A stretch of 64,000 bases of DNA from Sagittula stellata E-37 (GCF_039724765.1 NZ_CP155729.1:2241501-2305500), one strand, 5' to 3'. Positions 26,666-38,258 are shown, counted from the stretch's first letter. The notes: generated by a model not told the origin, from the letters alone. Program-made: numbers and translations.

Positions 26666-27721
26666 TCAGGTCGGGGTGATGGACAGCGTCTCCATCGCGA
26701 TTTCGAACACTCGGCGATTGACCGCCCATTTCTCGAAATCCGCATCGGCGGCAGGTCCGAGCAGACACAGCGACAGCGGGCCGGAGGCCGTGACGGCGCG
26801 CAGGCAAAGCAGTGTGACCGCCGTTCCCTGCGACGTGCCGCGGCGAAAGAACGCCTCCATGAAGGTGCCGGCGTTCGTGGCGCTGAGGATCTGTTGCGGT
26901 GCCTCGAAACTCATGCCCTGATTGGTCAGCTTGGCGGTGAGATTGTCCTCGAAATCCTGCGCGCGGTCGTATTTAGCGCCCAGCATGGCAACGAGCGTGC
27001 CCGCGACGGTGTCGCCATGGGGCAGGATCATCTGGCGGACGTCGCCGTCGGGAATCGTGTCGCCCGGCGCGACCTCCAGCCAGCTGACGGGCAGGGAAAA
27101 GCTGGCCCTGGCCTCGGACGCCGTCATTTCCAGGTCGGCCATGGGTTCGGCGTAGGGTTCGTCGGAGGGGTCGAGAAGCTGGAAGCGGATCAGCGCCATC
27201 AGCGGGATTTCCTGAAAATGCGGCCAATCCGGGCGGCCGCGATGGTCGACCGAACCGTCGATCAGGTACATCAGGTCGCCGTCCTTGACGGTCATCATCC
27301 GGTGCAGGCGGCCGGTGGCCGGATCGGTGGTCAGTGCCTCGCCCATCAGGCCGTAGGCGGTGGGCAGCTCCTCAAGCGCGTGGACGTCGTGGCCCTGGGC
27401 GGTCAGCCATGTGCGCAGCCAGTCGGACCCGTTGATGACGCGCGGCAGGAAGGCGGCAACGACGATGACCTTGGCGCCGATCTCTGCCCCGTAGATGTCG
27501 GGTGCATCGGGGGTGAAACGGACCAGCATCACGACCGGGTTGTCGGGGCCGGGCACGGCGTTTTCGCCCGCGGGTTCCGCCAGCCAGTTCCGTGGCAGGG
27601 CGATTGAGAAGTGCCCGGCGGGAAAGATGCCCTGTCGCACGATGGTGTCGACGTAGATCCGTTCGAGGTCGGACTGCGGCGAGATTGGGCGTTCCAGCAG
27701 GGTGATGGCGTCGTCTGCCAT
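26666..27721 (-). CDS. uncharacterised protein with two repeated halves
   Basis: A 351-residue soluble protein I cannot name. Both halves open with a similar strand-turn: [10 protein letters not shown] (about residue 39) and [10 protein letters not shown] (about residue 198), suggesting a tandem duplication. This pattern (beta strand, Leu-Pro, Trp) recalls the DcrB/DUF1795 fold, which includes chaperones of type VI effectors, but the match is only impressionistic. It lies downstream of a LysM protein and a 113-residue gene on the same strand, and between fabH and ihfA, which are normally close neighbours. Confidence 0.6.
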   Translation of the reverse strand: MADDAITLLERPISPQSDLERIYVDTIVRQGIFPAGHFSIALPRNWLAEPAGENAVPGPDNPVVMLVRFTPDAPDIYGAEIGAKVIVVAAFLPRVINGSDWLRTWLTAQGHDVHALEELPTAYGLMGEALTTDPATGRLHRMMTVKDGDLMYLIDGSVDHRGRPDWPHFQEIPLMALIRFQLLDPSDEPYAEPMADLEMTASEARASFSLPVSWLEVAPGDTIPDGDVRQMILPHGDTVAGTLVAMLGAKYDRAQDFEDNLTAKLTNQGMSFEAPQQILSATNAGTFMEAFFRRGTSQGTAVTLLCLRAVTASGPLSLCLLGPAADADFEKWAVNRRVFEIAMETLSITPT

Positions 27722-27788
27722 GATGGGTCGGGTCCTTTCTGTCGGCGGACGTTGGTGCGGGCGTTTGTGCGGGTGGGGCGGGGCCCGG

Positions 27789-28799
27789 TCAGGGCCCGCC
27801 GGGTTTCAGCTTTGGTCCGATACTGAGGTCGAAGTCTGCCTCGCCCCCGAAGAGGACGGCAAGTTCGCCGCCGCTGCCCATGGTGTAGCGGCCGGTTTCG
27901 AGGTCCTTGTAGGCGTGCATGCGCCCGCCGGCCCCGATGGCCCCGCCCGAAACCCCGGCCTTGAGATTCGCGGTGACCGTCCAGTCCGTCAGCTTGCCGA
28001 GACCGAAGAATTCCGTGACGGGGGAGAGCCAGTGGATCGGGATTGTGATCTCGCCCTCCACATCGGCCTTGGCCGCCGCGGCGCTGGCGCCGATGCCTGC
28101 CGAAAAGCCGGAGCGCTTGCCGTCGTTGCCGTTCAGCATGTCGATCTTGGCTTCGGCGGAGCCGAGTTCCAGCTCTGTGCCCAGCTTGGCCTTGGCGTTG
28201 TGGGGCATGTTGGCCTGTACCGCGAAGGCCGTTTTCATGCCGCTGGCGGACGCATCCGCCTTCAGCCCGCCCGGACCGTGATGGGCAGAGACCTCGGCCG
28301 TGGCGACATTGAGTCCGAAATCGGCGGTGACGGGCCGTTTGTCGGACTCGTCCATGTTGCCCGCTTTGACGCGGAACAGCCCGGCGCCGACCTTGCCTTC
28401 GAACGTGGCCTTGGAGGACTTGTCCTGCGAGACCTCCACGTAAAGCGCTTCGGCCTTGTCGTTTTTCCAGGCGGCGTGGATCTCGGGTTTGACCGGTTTC
28501 AGCGCGCCGCAGGGAAGGACGACCTGGCCGGGCGCGGCCTTCTTCTTCTTTGCGCCGGACGCCTGACCGGCGGCGGCGGCGGTCTTGCCTTTCGGCGGTT
28601 TCTTCGGCGGGGCCGGCGGCGCGCCTGCGGGCGGCGGCAGCACCAGATTCTGCCCTTGTTTCAGCGGCTTCTTGCGGTTCAGGCCGTTGGCACGGGCGAT
28701 GGCGGACGGAGTCGTGCCGTTCTCGCGCGCCACGCGGGACAGCGTTTCGCCGCGCTTGACCGTGTGGACGGCCGGTTTCCGTTCGGGTTTCGGTGGCAT
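27789..28799 (-). CDS. LysM protein with Ala/Gly-rich beta-repeat C-terminal domain
   Basis: A 336-residue protein. Residues about 10-54 are a LysM peptidoglycan-binding module (HTVKRGETLSRVARENGTTP). A Pro/Lys-rich linker (to about residue 90) leads to a single Cys region (VVLPCGALKPV) and then about 220 residues of Ala/Gly-rich, alternating sequence (FGLNVATAEVSAHHGPGGLK, SAGIGASAAAAKADVEGEIT) as in beta-helical carrier domains of large secreted proteins. There is no signal peptide. It could be a secreted or contact-delivered protein; no toxin catalytic motif is visible. Confidence 0.7.
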   Translation of the reverse strand: MPPKPERKPAVHTVKRGETLSRVARENGTTPSAIARANGLNRKKPLKQGQNLVLPPPAGAPPAPPKKPPKGKTAAAAGQASGAKKKKAAPGQVVLPCGALKPVKPEIHAAWKNDKAEALYVEVSQDKSSKATFEGKVGAGLFRVKAGNMDESDKRPVTADFGLNVATAEVSAHHGPGGLKADASASGMKTAFAVQANMPHNAKAKLGTELELGSAEAKIDMLNGNDGKRSGFSAGIGASAAAAKADVEGEITIPIHWLSPVTEFFGLGKLTDWTVTANLKAGVSGGAIGAGGRMHAYKDLETGRYTMGSGGELAVLFGGEADFDLSIGPKLKPGGP

Positions 28800-28815
28800 C
28801 GTCGGGACTTGCGCG

Positions 28816-29157
28816 TCAGGTCAGAAGGATGTGTTCAAGCCGGTCGACGCGGTCGCTGGCGGGTTCGCCCGAGGACAGGATGTCATGCGCCCATTGATAA
28901 TCGGGCTGCTGGAAGAAATCCGGCGGGAAGGCCAGCAGTATATGGCTGAGACGGGCGATGTCGGCCTCCGTCTCGATCCCGTAGAACTGGCACAGTTCGA
29001 AGGCGTGGTTGATGCGCGGCACGCGCTGGTCGGGGGCGATCTCTTCGGGCATGTCGTGCTCGATGAAGGTCATGAGCTCGGCTCCGAGACCGGTGTAGAA
29101 GGCGTGCACGGCATTCTGTGCAAGACCGTCGAACTGCGATGAGGAGATCTTCAGCAT
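28816..29157 (-). CDS. small uncharacterised protein of the LysM cassette
   Basis: A 113-residue soluble protein starting MLKISSSQFDGLAQNAVHAF, predicted mostly helical and acidic, with FPPDFFQQPDYQWAHDILSS near the end. I do not recognise it. It is first in a three-gene, same-strand set with the LysM protein (16 bases apart) and the 351-residue protein, so the three probably act together. An adaptor, chaperone or immunity role is possible but not shown. Confidence 0.6.
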   Translation of the reverse strand: MLKISSSQFDGLAQNAVHAFYTGLGAELMTFIEHDMPEEIAPDQRVPRINHAFELCQFYGIETEADIARLSHILLAFPPDFFQQPDYQWAHDILSSGEPASDRVDRLEHILLT

Positions 29158-29334
29158 CGGGTGACCCGGTCCGCCGGGCCGTCTTGCACGCCTTCAAAAC
29201 AATACGACAAAATCAACGATTTAATAGCGGACATGGAAACAGGCTCCGGCAAGGTCTTCCCTAGCCGGATAGCAAACGGATGCCGCCACGGCAATGAAGC
29301 CATGGTCTTCTGGCGATGTAATCGTCCGGGTGGG

Positions 29335-30336
29335 TTACCAGCGCAGCACGACCGCGCCCCAGGCGAGGCCGCCGCCGATGGCTTCGGTGACGACCACGTC
29401 GCCTTCGGAGATCTGGCCGCGCGCCCGCCCCACGGACAGCGCCAGCGGGATCGACGCCGCAGAGGTGTTGCCGTGGTCCTGCACGGTGACGACCACCCGC
29501 TCCATCGGCAGGCCCAGCTTCTTGGCGGTGCCGGCGATGATGCGGATGTTGGCCTGGTGGGGCACGACCCAGTCGACCTCGGACGAGGGCATGCCGATCT
29601 TGTCCATCGCGGTGTTCGCGGTGGAGGCCAGCTTTTCGACCGCGTGCCGGAAGACTTCCTTGCCCGCCATGCGCAGGTGACCGGTGGTGTTCGTCGCGAC
29701 GCCGCCGTCGACGTAGAGGATGTCGCGGAACCGCCCGTCGGAATTCAGGTCGCAGGACAGGATGCCCCGGTCGGCGTTGGTGCCTTCGCCCTCGCGCGCT
29801 TCGAGAATCAGCGCGCCCGCGCCGTCGCCGAAGAGCACGCAGGTCGAGCGGTCGGTCCAGTCCATGATCCGGCTGAACGTCTCCGCCCCGATGACAAGCA
29901 CGCGTTCGGCCTGGCCCGAGGTGATGAGCGCGTTGGCGTTGGCCAGCGCATAGATGAACCCGGCGCAGACCGCCTGCACGTCGAAGGCAAAGCCCTTCGT
30001 CATGCCGAGTTCCGCCTGCACCATGGTTGCGGCGGAGGGGAAGGTCAGGTCGGCGGTGGAGGTCGCGAGGACGATGGCGTCGATGTCGTCGGCGGAGATG
30101 CCCGCATCGGACAGCGCAACGCGGGCGGCGCGCGTGGCAAGGTCCGACGTCGTCTGGCCCGGGGCCGCGATGTGTCGCCGTTCGATGCCGGAGCGCGCCC
30201 GGATCCATTCGTCGGAAGTTTCGAGAACGATCGGTTCGGGGGTCAGTCCGGTCAGCCCGGTCTCGAATTCGGCGTTCTCCACGATTCTATCGGGAAGGTA
30301 GTGTCCGACCCCGATAACGGTCGCGCGTCGTGTCAT
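29335..30336 (-). CDS. fabH: beta-ketoacyl-ACP synthase III
   Basis: FabH condenses acetyl-CoA with malonyl-ACP to start fatty acid synthesis. The 333-residue product shows TSDEWIRARSGIERRH, the active-site Cys in FDVQAVCAGFIYALA, the His in VPHQANIRII and the Asn in HGNTSAASIPLAL, plus GGGLAWGAVVLRW at the end. The start MTRRATVIGVG is one base after the plsX stop on the minus strand, so the two are coupled. A three-gene insert separates it from ihfA. Confidence 0.97.
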   Translation of the reverse strand: MTRRATVIGVGHYLPDRIVENAEFETGLTGLTPEPIVLETSDEWIRARSGIERRHIAAPGQTTSDLATRAARVALSDAGISADDIDAIVLATSTADLTFPSAATMVQAELGMTKGFAFDVQAVCAGFIYALANANALITSGQAERVLVIGAETFSRIMDWTDRSTCVLFGDGAGALILEAREGEGTNADRGILSCDLNSDGRFRDILYVDGGVATNTTGHLRMAGKEVFRHAVEKLASTANTAMDKIGMPSSEVDWVVPHQANIRIIAGTAKKLGLPMERVVVTVQDHGNTSAASIPLALSVGRARGQISEGDVVVTEAIGGGLAWGAVVLRW

Positions 30337-30337
30337 T

Positions 30338-31468
30338 TCAGTTGATGTCCTTCTGCCCGGCCGCATCCTGCGCCGCAGCGTCGCCAGACGCAACACCCGG
30401 CGGGTCGGTTTCGTCGAGCACTGTGGCCACGCGGGCGGCCAGCCGCTCTCCGAAACCGGTTTCGGCCAGCTGGAACGCAAGCTTGACCGCGGCGGAGATG
30501 CCGGTGGCATCCGCGGAGCCGTGCGATTTGACCACCGTGCCGTTCAGCCCGAGGAAGACGCCGCCGTTCACCCGGCGCGGGTCGATGCGCTTTTTCAGGC
30601 GGCTGAGCGAGGTCAGTGCCAGAAGCGAGGCGATGCGGGAGAGGGGGGAATAGGCGAAGGCCTCCTTCAGGAGGTCGCCGATCAGCGAGGCGGTGCCTTC
30701 GCCGGTCTTCAGCGCGACGTTGCCGGTGAAGCCGTCGGTCACGATCACGTCGCAGCGCCGCCCGGGGATGTCGCCGCCTTCGACGAAGCCGACGAAGTCG
30801 TAGCTGCCGCTGTCGGCGCTGGCCCGGATCAGGTCGTGGGCTTCCTTCAGCTCGGCCCGGCCCTTGTGCTCTTCGGTGCCGACGTTCAGCAGGCCAACGC
30901 GGGGCCGGTCGAGGTGCAGCCCGTTGCGGGCGTAGGACGCGCCCATGTGCGCGTATTGCAGAAGATCCTGTGCGTCCGCGCGGATGTCGGCGCCCACGTC
31001 GAGCATCACGTTGAACCCCTGCGGATTGCGCGAGGGCCAGAGGATGGCGATGGCGGGGCGGTTCACGCCCGGAAGCTTGCGCAGGCGAATCATCGACAAT
31101 GCCATCAGCGCGCCGGTGTTCCCGCAGGAGACCGCCACGGTGGCATCGCCGTCGCGCACCGATTCGAGCGCGGACCACATCGACGTGCCCTTGCCGCGGC
31201 GCATGACCTGGCTGGGCTTGTCGTCCATGCTGACCACGCCCTCGGCGTTCTTCAGCGTCACGCGTTCGGGCAGGCCCTTCTTCTTGGCGACGAGCTTTTC
31301 AAGCTCTGCCTCGGGGCCGTGCAGGATGAAGTGGATTTGCGGATTCTTGGTCGCAGACGCGGCAATACCGGCGACAACTGCCGCCGGTCCCCGGTCTCCG
31401 CCCATGGCGTCCACTGAAATCACGACGCGGTCCGCGTCCGTGGCCTTCCTGTCGTCACGAGAGGTCAT
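30338..31468 (-). CDS. plsX: phosphate acyltransferase
   Basis: PlsX makes acyl-phosphate from acyl-ACP for phospholipid synthesis at the membrane surface. The 376-residue protein has VVISVDAMGGDRGPAAVVAG, CGNTGALMALSMIRLRKLPG, VGLLNVGTEEHKG and VTDGFTGNVALKTGEG, all family blocks. A low-complexity tail of about 20 residues is specific to this lineage. It follows rpmF by 25 bases and precedes fabH by one, forming the classic rpmF-plsX-fabH operon. Confidence 0.96.
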   Translation of the reverse strand: MTSRDDRKATDADRVVISVDAMGGDRGPAAVVAGIAASATKNPQIHFILHGPEAELEKLVAKKKGLPERVTLKNAEGVVSMDDKPSQVMRRGKGTSMWSALESVRDGDATVAVSCGNTGALMALSMIRLRKLPGVNRPAIAILWPSRNPQGFNVMLDVGADIRADAQDLLQYAHMGASYARNGLHLDRPRVGLLNVGTEEHKGRAELKEAHDLIRASADSGSYDFVGFVEGGDIPGRRCDVIVTDGFTGNVALKTGEGTASLIGDLLKEAFAYSPLSRIASLLALTSLSRLKKRIDPRRVNGGVFLGLNGTVVKSHGSADATGISAAVKLAFQLAETGFGERLAARVATVLDETDPPGVASGDAAAQDAAGQKDIN

Positions 31469-31493
31469 GCCGCGGTGTCCCGCCGTGCAGCAA

Positions 31494-31700
31494 TCAAGCT
31501 GCGTCTTCGTCCAGGTCGATCTCGTCTGCCTGCGCGATCACTTCCCGTTCCGCGTAGTGGCCGCAGGACGGGCACACGTGGTGCGGGCGCTTCAGCTCGC
31601 CGCAGTTGTCGCACTCGTTCGGGTTTGCGGCGGACAGTGCATCGTGCGCGCGGCGGTTGTTGCGGCGCGACTTCGAAACTTTGTTCTGTTGGACAGCCAT
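31494..31700 (-). CDS. rpmF: 50S ribosomal protein L32
   Basis: A 68-residue ribosomal protein: [20 protein letters not shown], then the zinc ribbon [20 protein letters not shown] with four cysteines, and an acidic tail (EIDLDEDAA). GAAAGGTT precedes the start. The zinc-binding form is kept complete. It leads into plsX and fabH. Confidence 0.97.
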   Translation of the reverse strand: MAVQQNKVSKSRRNNRRAHDALSAANPNECDNCGELKRPHHVCPSCGHYAEREVIAQADEIDLDEDAA

Positions 31701-31889
31701 GTCTCAACCTTTCTCGAAGGGCAGGGATCTGCCTGCCGTGTGTCTCTTTTGGTGGCGTCGCAAGGGGGTGTCTTGAACCCCCGGTACGGCCCCGGTTCCT
31801 GGTCCTGATATGGCCCTGGTCAACTGGGTGCCTGCCATGCTCATGAGCGCGCGAAAATACGCAGGATCGCCCGAATGGCAAGCAGATTC

Positions 31890-32468
31890 TCAGTTGTTCC
31901 CGTCCGTATCGTCCATTTTTTTCTTCAGGTCGGCCAGACCGGCGAAAGGCCGCACATCTTCGTCGGTGATCGGTGTGACGCCGGGCTCGGCGAACTGGGC
32001 CGCGCCCAGCTCCACCCCTTCCTTGCGCGGATAAGGCGGCAGGGCAAGGGCCAGTTCCTCTTCCATGACGGAGGCGAGGTCGATCACCTCGCCCAAAGGT
32101 TCGAGGCTGTCGTCCTCGGGCACCTCTGTTTCGGACCCGGCCTCCGGATCCTCCAGCCAGCGGGCCGGGACGAAGCGGCGCAGCACGGTGGTGTCGATGC
32201 GCGTGGTCACCGGATCGAGCGTGACGATGCAGGACTGCACGACGGTGGCGCCCAGCTTTGCCTCGAGCTGCCAGCCGTCCTTGCCGCGCGGCGCCAGCGT
32301 GCCTTCGAAGCGCAGCTTGCGCACGGCGACGATCCCCAGCGCGGTGGCCAGTTCGGCGCGGGCCGTTGCGTCGGGTTCCATGAGGAAAGGCGTTTCACCG
32401 GATTGGCGCAGTTCCGTCACCCGGAGGCGCGGCCGGTCGGTGGGGCGGCGGGGGGCGGGTTGCGTCAT
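31890..32468 (-). CDS. YceD/DUF177 family protein
   Basis: A 192-residue protein of the YceD (DUF177) family, which in plants and bacteria is linked to 23S rRNA processing and ribosome assembly. Typical features: a beta-rich centre (LRFEGTLAPRGKDGWQLEAK, VQSCIVTLDPVTTRI), the VIDLASVMEEELALALPPYP segment, and a C-terminal FAGLADLKKKM helix. It normally sits upstream of rpmF, as here, with a 189-base gap in which I see no gene. It is divergent from bamE. Confidence 0.85.
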   Translation of the reverse strand: MTQPAPRRPTDRPRLRVTELRQSGETPFLMEPDATARAELATALGIVAVRKLRFEGTLAPRGKDGWQLEAKLGATVVQSCIVTLDPVTTRIDTTVLRRFVPARWLEDPEAGSETEVPEDDSLEPLGEVIDLASVMEEELALALPPYPRKEGVELGAAQFAEPGVTPITDEDVRPFAGLADLKKKMDDTDGNN

Positions 32469-32558
32469 GACTGCAGGCTTTCCTGACCTTGCTTGGATGG
32501 GTAAACTTCTCTAATCGGGATAAGAGTCTGCGGACACCAATACAAGAGGGGCCGGAAC

Positions 32559-33017
32559 ATGCACGGCATCGGGACATCGCTGAAGTGGGCCGTTCTGGCG
32601 ATTGCGCTGGTCGGCGTGGCGGGCTGTGAGACACGCTACCGCAACCACGGATACGTGCCCTCGGAAGAGGTGCTTCAGCAGATCGTGCCCGGCGTGGACA
32701 CCCGCGCGACGGTCGAGGACGTGGTCGGCGTGCCCAATGCCTCGGGCGTGCTGAACGACTCCGGCTTCTATTACATCCAGTCCGAGGTGAAGCATTTCGC
32801 CTGGCAGCGGCCGACGGTGACGGAGCGCGAGATCGTCGCGATCACCTTCGACCAGGCGGGTGTGGTCGACAATATCGTCACCTACGGGCTGGAAGACGGC
32901 CGCGTGGTGCCGCTGACCAAGCGCGTGACACAGACATCCGACGGCGACATCAGCTTCATCCGCAAGCTCTTTGGCAACATCGGCGGGATCAACCTGGGTG
33001 ACATGCTGGGCGGGTGA
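32559..33017 (+). CDS. bamE: BamE/SmpA outer-membrane lipoprotein
   Basis: BamE is an accessory lipoprotein of the BAM complex that folds outer-membrane proteins. The 152-residue precursor has a lipobox ending in VAGC with the acylated Cys at residue 23, then the SmpA/OmlA fold: VPSEEVLQQIVPGVDTRATV, DVVGVPNASGVLNDSGFYYI and YTVQ-like EREIVAITFDQAGVV. The C-terminal GGINLGDMLGG is lineage-specific. A GGGGC box lies ahead of the ATG. The DUF177 gene is divergent. Confidence 0.92.
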   Translation: MHGIGTSLKWAVLAIALVGVAGCETRYRNHGYVPSEEVLQQIVPGVDTRATVEDVVGVPNASGVLNDSGFYYIQSEVKHFAWQRPTVTEREIVAITFDQAGVVDNIVTYGLEDGRVVPLTKRVTQTSDGDISFIRKLFGNIGGINLGDMLGG

Positions 33018-33120
33018 TCCTGACCGCCGGGCAGCGCAGCCCGGCGCGACGCATCCTTGTCATGACGTCGCGGTGCCCGGGGAGGGCTTGGCGGCGGAGG
33101 CCCATGCCGACGCCGGCGCG

Positions 33121-33867
33121 ATGACCCTTCCTGTTATCCTTCTGGCCCGGGGGCGATATGCCGCCCGGCTGGCCGCCGCGCCCGGTGACGTGGCCGCCGC
33201 GCAGGCGTTGCGGGGACGGGCGTTCCTTGGCGAGGGTGCCGGGCCGGATGCCGACGGTTTCGACGCCATCTGCGATCACGTATTGGTCGAGGACCTCAGG
33301 AGCGGGCGGCTTGTGTGCTGCTTCCGCTTTCTGCGTCTGGACAGCGGGCGGGAGATTGGGCGCAGCTACGCCGCTCAGTTCTACGATCTTTCGCGGCTGG
33401 AGGCATTCGAGGGGCCGATGGTCGAGATGGGCCGCTTTTGCGTCGATCCCGAGGTGCACGATCCGGACGTGCTGCGCGTGGCCTGGGGCGCCATGGCGGC
33501 TTATGTCGACGGGCAGGGGGTGGAGATGCTGTTTGGATGCGCTTCCTTCGCCGGGACGGAGGCGCGCGCCTATTCCGATGCGTTCGCCATGCTGAAGGCG
33601 CGGCATCTGGCGCCCGCCCGCTGGCTGCCACGGGTCAAGGCGGAGGACGTCTATCCGTTTGCCAGGTTGCTGCGGCGCAAGCCCGATCCGCGCAGCGCGC
33701 TCATGCGGATGCCACCGCTGCTGCGGACATATCTGCTGATGGGCGGCTGGGTGTCGGATCACGCGGTGGTGGACCGCGACATGAACACGCTGCACGTCTT
33801 TACCGGGGTGGAGATCGCCCGCATTCCCGAGGCGCGCAAACGCCTGCTGCGCGCTGTGGCCGGGTAG
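33121..33867 (+). CDS. olsB: GNAT-type ornithine N-acyltransferase-like protein
   Basis: OlsB attaches a 3-hydroxyacyl chain to ornithine, the first step in ornithine lipid formation. The 248-residue protein shows AQALRGRAFLGEGAGPDADG, the VCCFRFLRLDSG strand, FYDLSRLEAF, MVEMGRFCVDPEVHDPDVLR and LFGCASFAGTE, all typical of this acyltransferase group. The gene start is not certain because no good ribosome-binding box precedes ATG 33121; in-frame GTG and TTG codons lie upstream. The partner gene olsA is not adjacent. It follows bamE on the same strand by about 100 bases. Confidence 0.75.
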   Translation: MTLPVILLARGRYAARLAAAPGDVAAAQALRGRAFLGEGAGPDADGFDAICDHVLVEDLRSGRLVCCFRFLRLDSGREIGRSYAAQFYDLSRLEAFEGPMVEMGRFCVDPEVHDPDVLRVAWGAMAAYVDGQGVEMLFGCASFAGTEARAYSDAFAMLKARHLAPARWLPRVKAEDVYPFARLLRRKPDPRSALMRMPPLLRTYLLMGGWVSDHAVVDRDMNTLHVFTGVEIARIPEARKRLLRAVAG

Positions 33868-34084
33868 CAGGGCGGCGCCCAGCCCCGCCCTACGTCGGGT
33901 GGTGCGGCGTTCAGGCGTGGCGGTATGACCGGGGGACGGAGGCCAGACGGCCGTTGTCGCCTTTCATGGCCGAAGCGCAGCGCGGGATGACCGGGACCAT
34001 CGCCGGGTCCTTGATCGTGGCGGGCGGACCGGAGGACGCCTGACGACGCTTGACGGGGCGGACGGGCAGGCATAGCTCGCGCGC

Positions 34085-35914
<1,830 letters not shown>

Positions 35915-35956
35915 GACGGCCGGTATGTTATCGCGAGGCGTCGTCTGGCTCGGGGG

Positions 35957-37045
35957 TCAATACGGCTTTGTGCGCAGTCCCATGACCTTCGCGGCCAGCG
36001 GCATCTCGACCACGGTGATGAGGATACGCACCACGTGGTGCAGGCTGACCAGCGCCGGGTTCGCGGCGAGCGAGAGCGCGACCACCGACATCTCGGCCAC
36101 GCCGCCCGGCGCGAAGGAGATGAAGAGGTGCAGGAAGGCGATGCCGGTCAGGTGCTGCAGGACGATGGCAAAGGTCATCCCCAGCACCAGCATGTAGGAC
36201 ACCGACAGCGCCGCCAGCCAGAGCGAGCGGCGCAGGAGGCCCGCATCCACGCCCTTGAACCGCATCCCGAGGCTGACCCCGATCACGAGCTGCGCCGTGG
36301 CGATCAGCCAGAAGGGCAGGTGCAGGTCCAGTATGCCCGTGATGGTGGCTGTGGCCGCCAGCAAGAGCGGCCCGGTCAGTTGCGGGGCGGGCAGGCGGAT
36401 ACGCCGTCCGATCCACAGGCCCAGCACCGCCGTGATCGCGATCATCCCCAGTGCCAGCGGCGTGACCGGCGGCTTGTCCCCGCCGATGGTCAACCCGGCG
36501 GCACTGCCGACCGGGTGGCCGATCCACAGCGACAGCCCGACCGGCAGAAGCGTGATGACAAGGATGATCCGCAGGAACTGCTGTACCGTCAGGACGCGCG
36601 TGTCGGCGCCTGCGGATTCGCCCATGAAGATGCTCTCCATCAGCCCTCCGGGAGTGCCGGAGAACAAGGCCGTCGCCTTGTCGTATCCGCCGATGCGATG
36701 GAAGATCGTCATGTTGCCCAGGTGGGCCGCCACGACGAAGAAGACCAGCGCAGAGAGCGTGATCGGCAGCTCGCCCGCCAGCGACAGCAGGTCCGGCGTC
36801 ACCTGCGTCCCGATCATCACGCCGATCAGCGCGACAAAGAAGGTCCGGAAGTTCATCGGGAAGGCGTAGTCGGAAATCACCTTCGGTTGCACCAGCCGCA
36901 CGGTCACGCCCGCCGCCAACAGCCCGCCGAACATCCAGGGCATCGGCCAGTGCACCCAGTAGGCCAGAAGACCGCCGATGGTTCCTATGGCCAGCATCAT
37001 CGCGGTTTGCAGGACGACTCGGAGCGTTATCTTGGGCAAGTACAT
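35957..37045 (-). CDS. AbrB-family (ammonia-monooxygenase-like) membrane protein
   Basis: A 362-residue inner-membrane protein with about ten hydrophobic helices arranged in two similar halves, the AbrB/YeiH-like permease fold; each half holds a Gly-rich ATALFSGTPGGLMESI or LHLFISFAPGGVAEMS segment. Despite the historical name it is not an ammonia monooxygenase subunit. Substrate unknown. The chosen start MYLPKITLRVVL is the first methionine of the homologous frame. It converges on uup and is divergent from the deacetylase-like gene. Confidence 0.85.
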   Translation of the reverse strand: MYLPKITLRVVLQTAMMLAIGTIGGLLAYWVHWPMPWMFGGLLAAGVTVRLVQPKVISDYAFPMNFRTFFVALIGVMIGTQVTPDLLSLAGELPITLSALVFFVVAAHLGNMTIFHRIGGYDKATALFSGTPGGLMESIFMGESAGADTRVLTVQQFLRIILVITLLPVGLSLWIGHPVGSAAGLTIGGDKPPVTPLALGMIAITAVLGLWIGRRIRLPAPQLTGPLLLAATATITGILDLHLPFWLIATAQLVIGVSLGMRFKGVDAGLLRRSLWLAALSVSYMLVLGMTFAIVLQHLTGIAFLHLFISFAPGGVAEMSVVALSLAANPALVSLHHVVRILITVVEMPLAAKVMGLRTKPY

Positions 37046-37129
37046 GGCGCATCCGATACACCCGCGCTGACGGCGGGGCAATCGGTTGCCGGGTTTTTCC
37101 GTTGCAACACAGGAGGCTAGAACGGACGC

Positions 37130-38242
37130 ATGACAGGGGCACGTTTCATCACCTCGCGGATCTACCGGGGATCTGTCTATGGCGCGCGGCATCCGCTTTC
37201 GATTCAGCGGGTGCCGGCGGTGACCGATCTCGCGGTGACGTTGGGGTGGCTGGGGCCCGGACGGATGCTGACCTCGCCCCGTGCGAAGCCCGCAGCGCTG
37301 ACCGGATTCCACACGTCCCGCTACGTCGCGGCGCTGATGGCGGCGGAGGCGGCGCAGCACGTGTCGCCCGAGGTGCGCGACCGGCACGGGCTGGGCACGC
37401 TGTCGAACCCGGTCTTCGCCGAGATGTACCGCCGCCCGGCGACAGCGGTGGGCGGCGGCATGCTGGCGGCGGAACTGGTGGCCGACGGCGGCGTGGTCCA
37501 CAATCCGGGCGGCGGCCAGCATCATGCCATGCCGGATCGGGCGGAGGGGTTCTGCTTTCTGAACGAGCCGGTGCTGACCATCCGCAGGCTGCTGGCGATG
37601 GGGCTCAAGCGCGTGGCCTACGTGGACATCGACGCGCATCACGGCGACGGGGTGGAGGCCGCCTTTCCGGGGTCCGAGCGGGTGCGCACGATCTCTGTTC
37701 ACGAAGCGCGGCGCTGGCCCTTCACCGGCGCGCTGGGGGACAACGCGGGGGGCGCGGCCTTCAACCTGCCCGTGGGGCGCGGATTCAACGATACGGAGTT
37801 CGCGCTGGTGCTGGAGGAGGTGATCCTGCCCGCCGTGGCGGATTTCCGGCCCGACGCGATCTTTCTGCAATGCGGGGCGGATGCGCTGGCCGAGGATCCG
37901 CTGGCGCGCCTGGCCCTGTCGAACCGCGCGCATGTGGCGACGGCGCTGGCGCTGCGGGCGCTTGCGCCGCGCCTGATCGTCTCGGGCGGGGGCGGCTACA
38001 ACCCGTGGAGCACGGCGCGCTGCTGGGCCGCCGTATGGGGCGCGCTGGCGGGGGAGGTGGCGCCAGACCGGCTGCCGGACGCGGCAGAGGCGGTTCTGCG
38101 CGCCCTGCACTGGCACCGCAAGGGCATCCCGGACGAGACGCTGCTGACCACGCTCGCCGATGCGCCGCGCGAGGGGCCGGTGCGGGACGATCTTCGGTCG
38201 GACGTGGCGGTGCTGAAGGCGCGGCTGAGGGCCGTGCTCTGA
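37130..38242 (+). CDS. histone-deacetylase-like (AcuC/HDAC superfamily) amidohydrolase
   Basis: A 370-residue zinc hydrolase. The active site is complete: HNPGGGQHHAMPDRAEGFCF with the His-His pair, VAYVDIDAHHGDGVEAAF with Asp and His zinc ligands, the FLQCGADALAEDPLARL block with the third aspartate, and IVSGGGGYNPWSTARCW. Bacterial members deacetylate small amines or acetylated lysines; the substrate here is not known. The start MTGARFITSRIYRG is supported by position only. A strong hairpin terminator is 20 bases after the stop. Confidence 0.9.
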   Translation: MTGARFITSRIYRGSVYGARHPLSIQRVPAVTDLAVTLGWLGPGRMLTSPRAKPAALTGFHTSRYVAALMAAEAAQHVSPEVRDRHGLGTLSNPVFAEMYRRPATAVGGGMLAAELVADGGVVHNPGGGQHHAMPDRAEGFCFLNEPVLTIRRLLAMGLKRVAYVDIDAHHGDGVEAAFPGSERVRTISVHEARRWPFTGALGDNAGGAAFNLPVGRGFNDTEFALVLEEVILPAVADFRPDAIFLQCGADALAEDPLARLALSNRAHVATALALRALAPRLIVSGGGGYNPWSTARCWAAVWGALAGEVAPDRLPDAAEAVLRALHWHRKGIPDETLLTTLADAPREGPVRDDLRSDVAVLKARLRAVL

Positions 38243-38258
38243 GGGCGCCTGCATGTGA

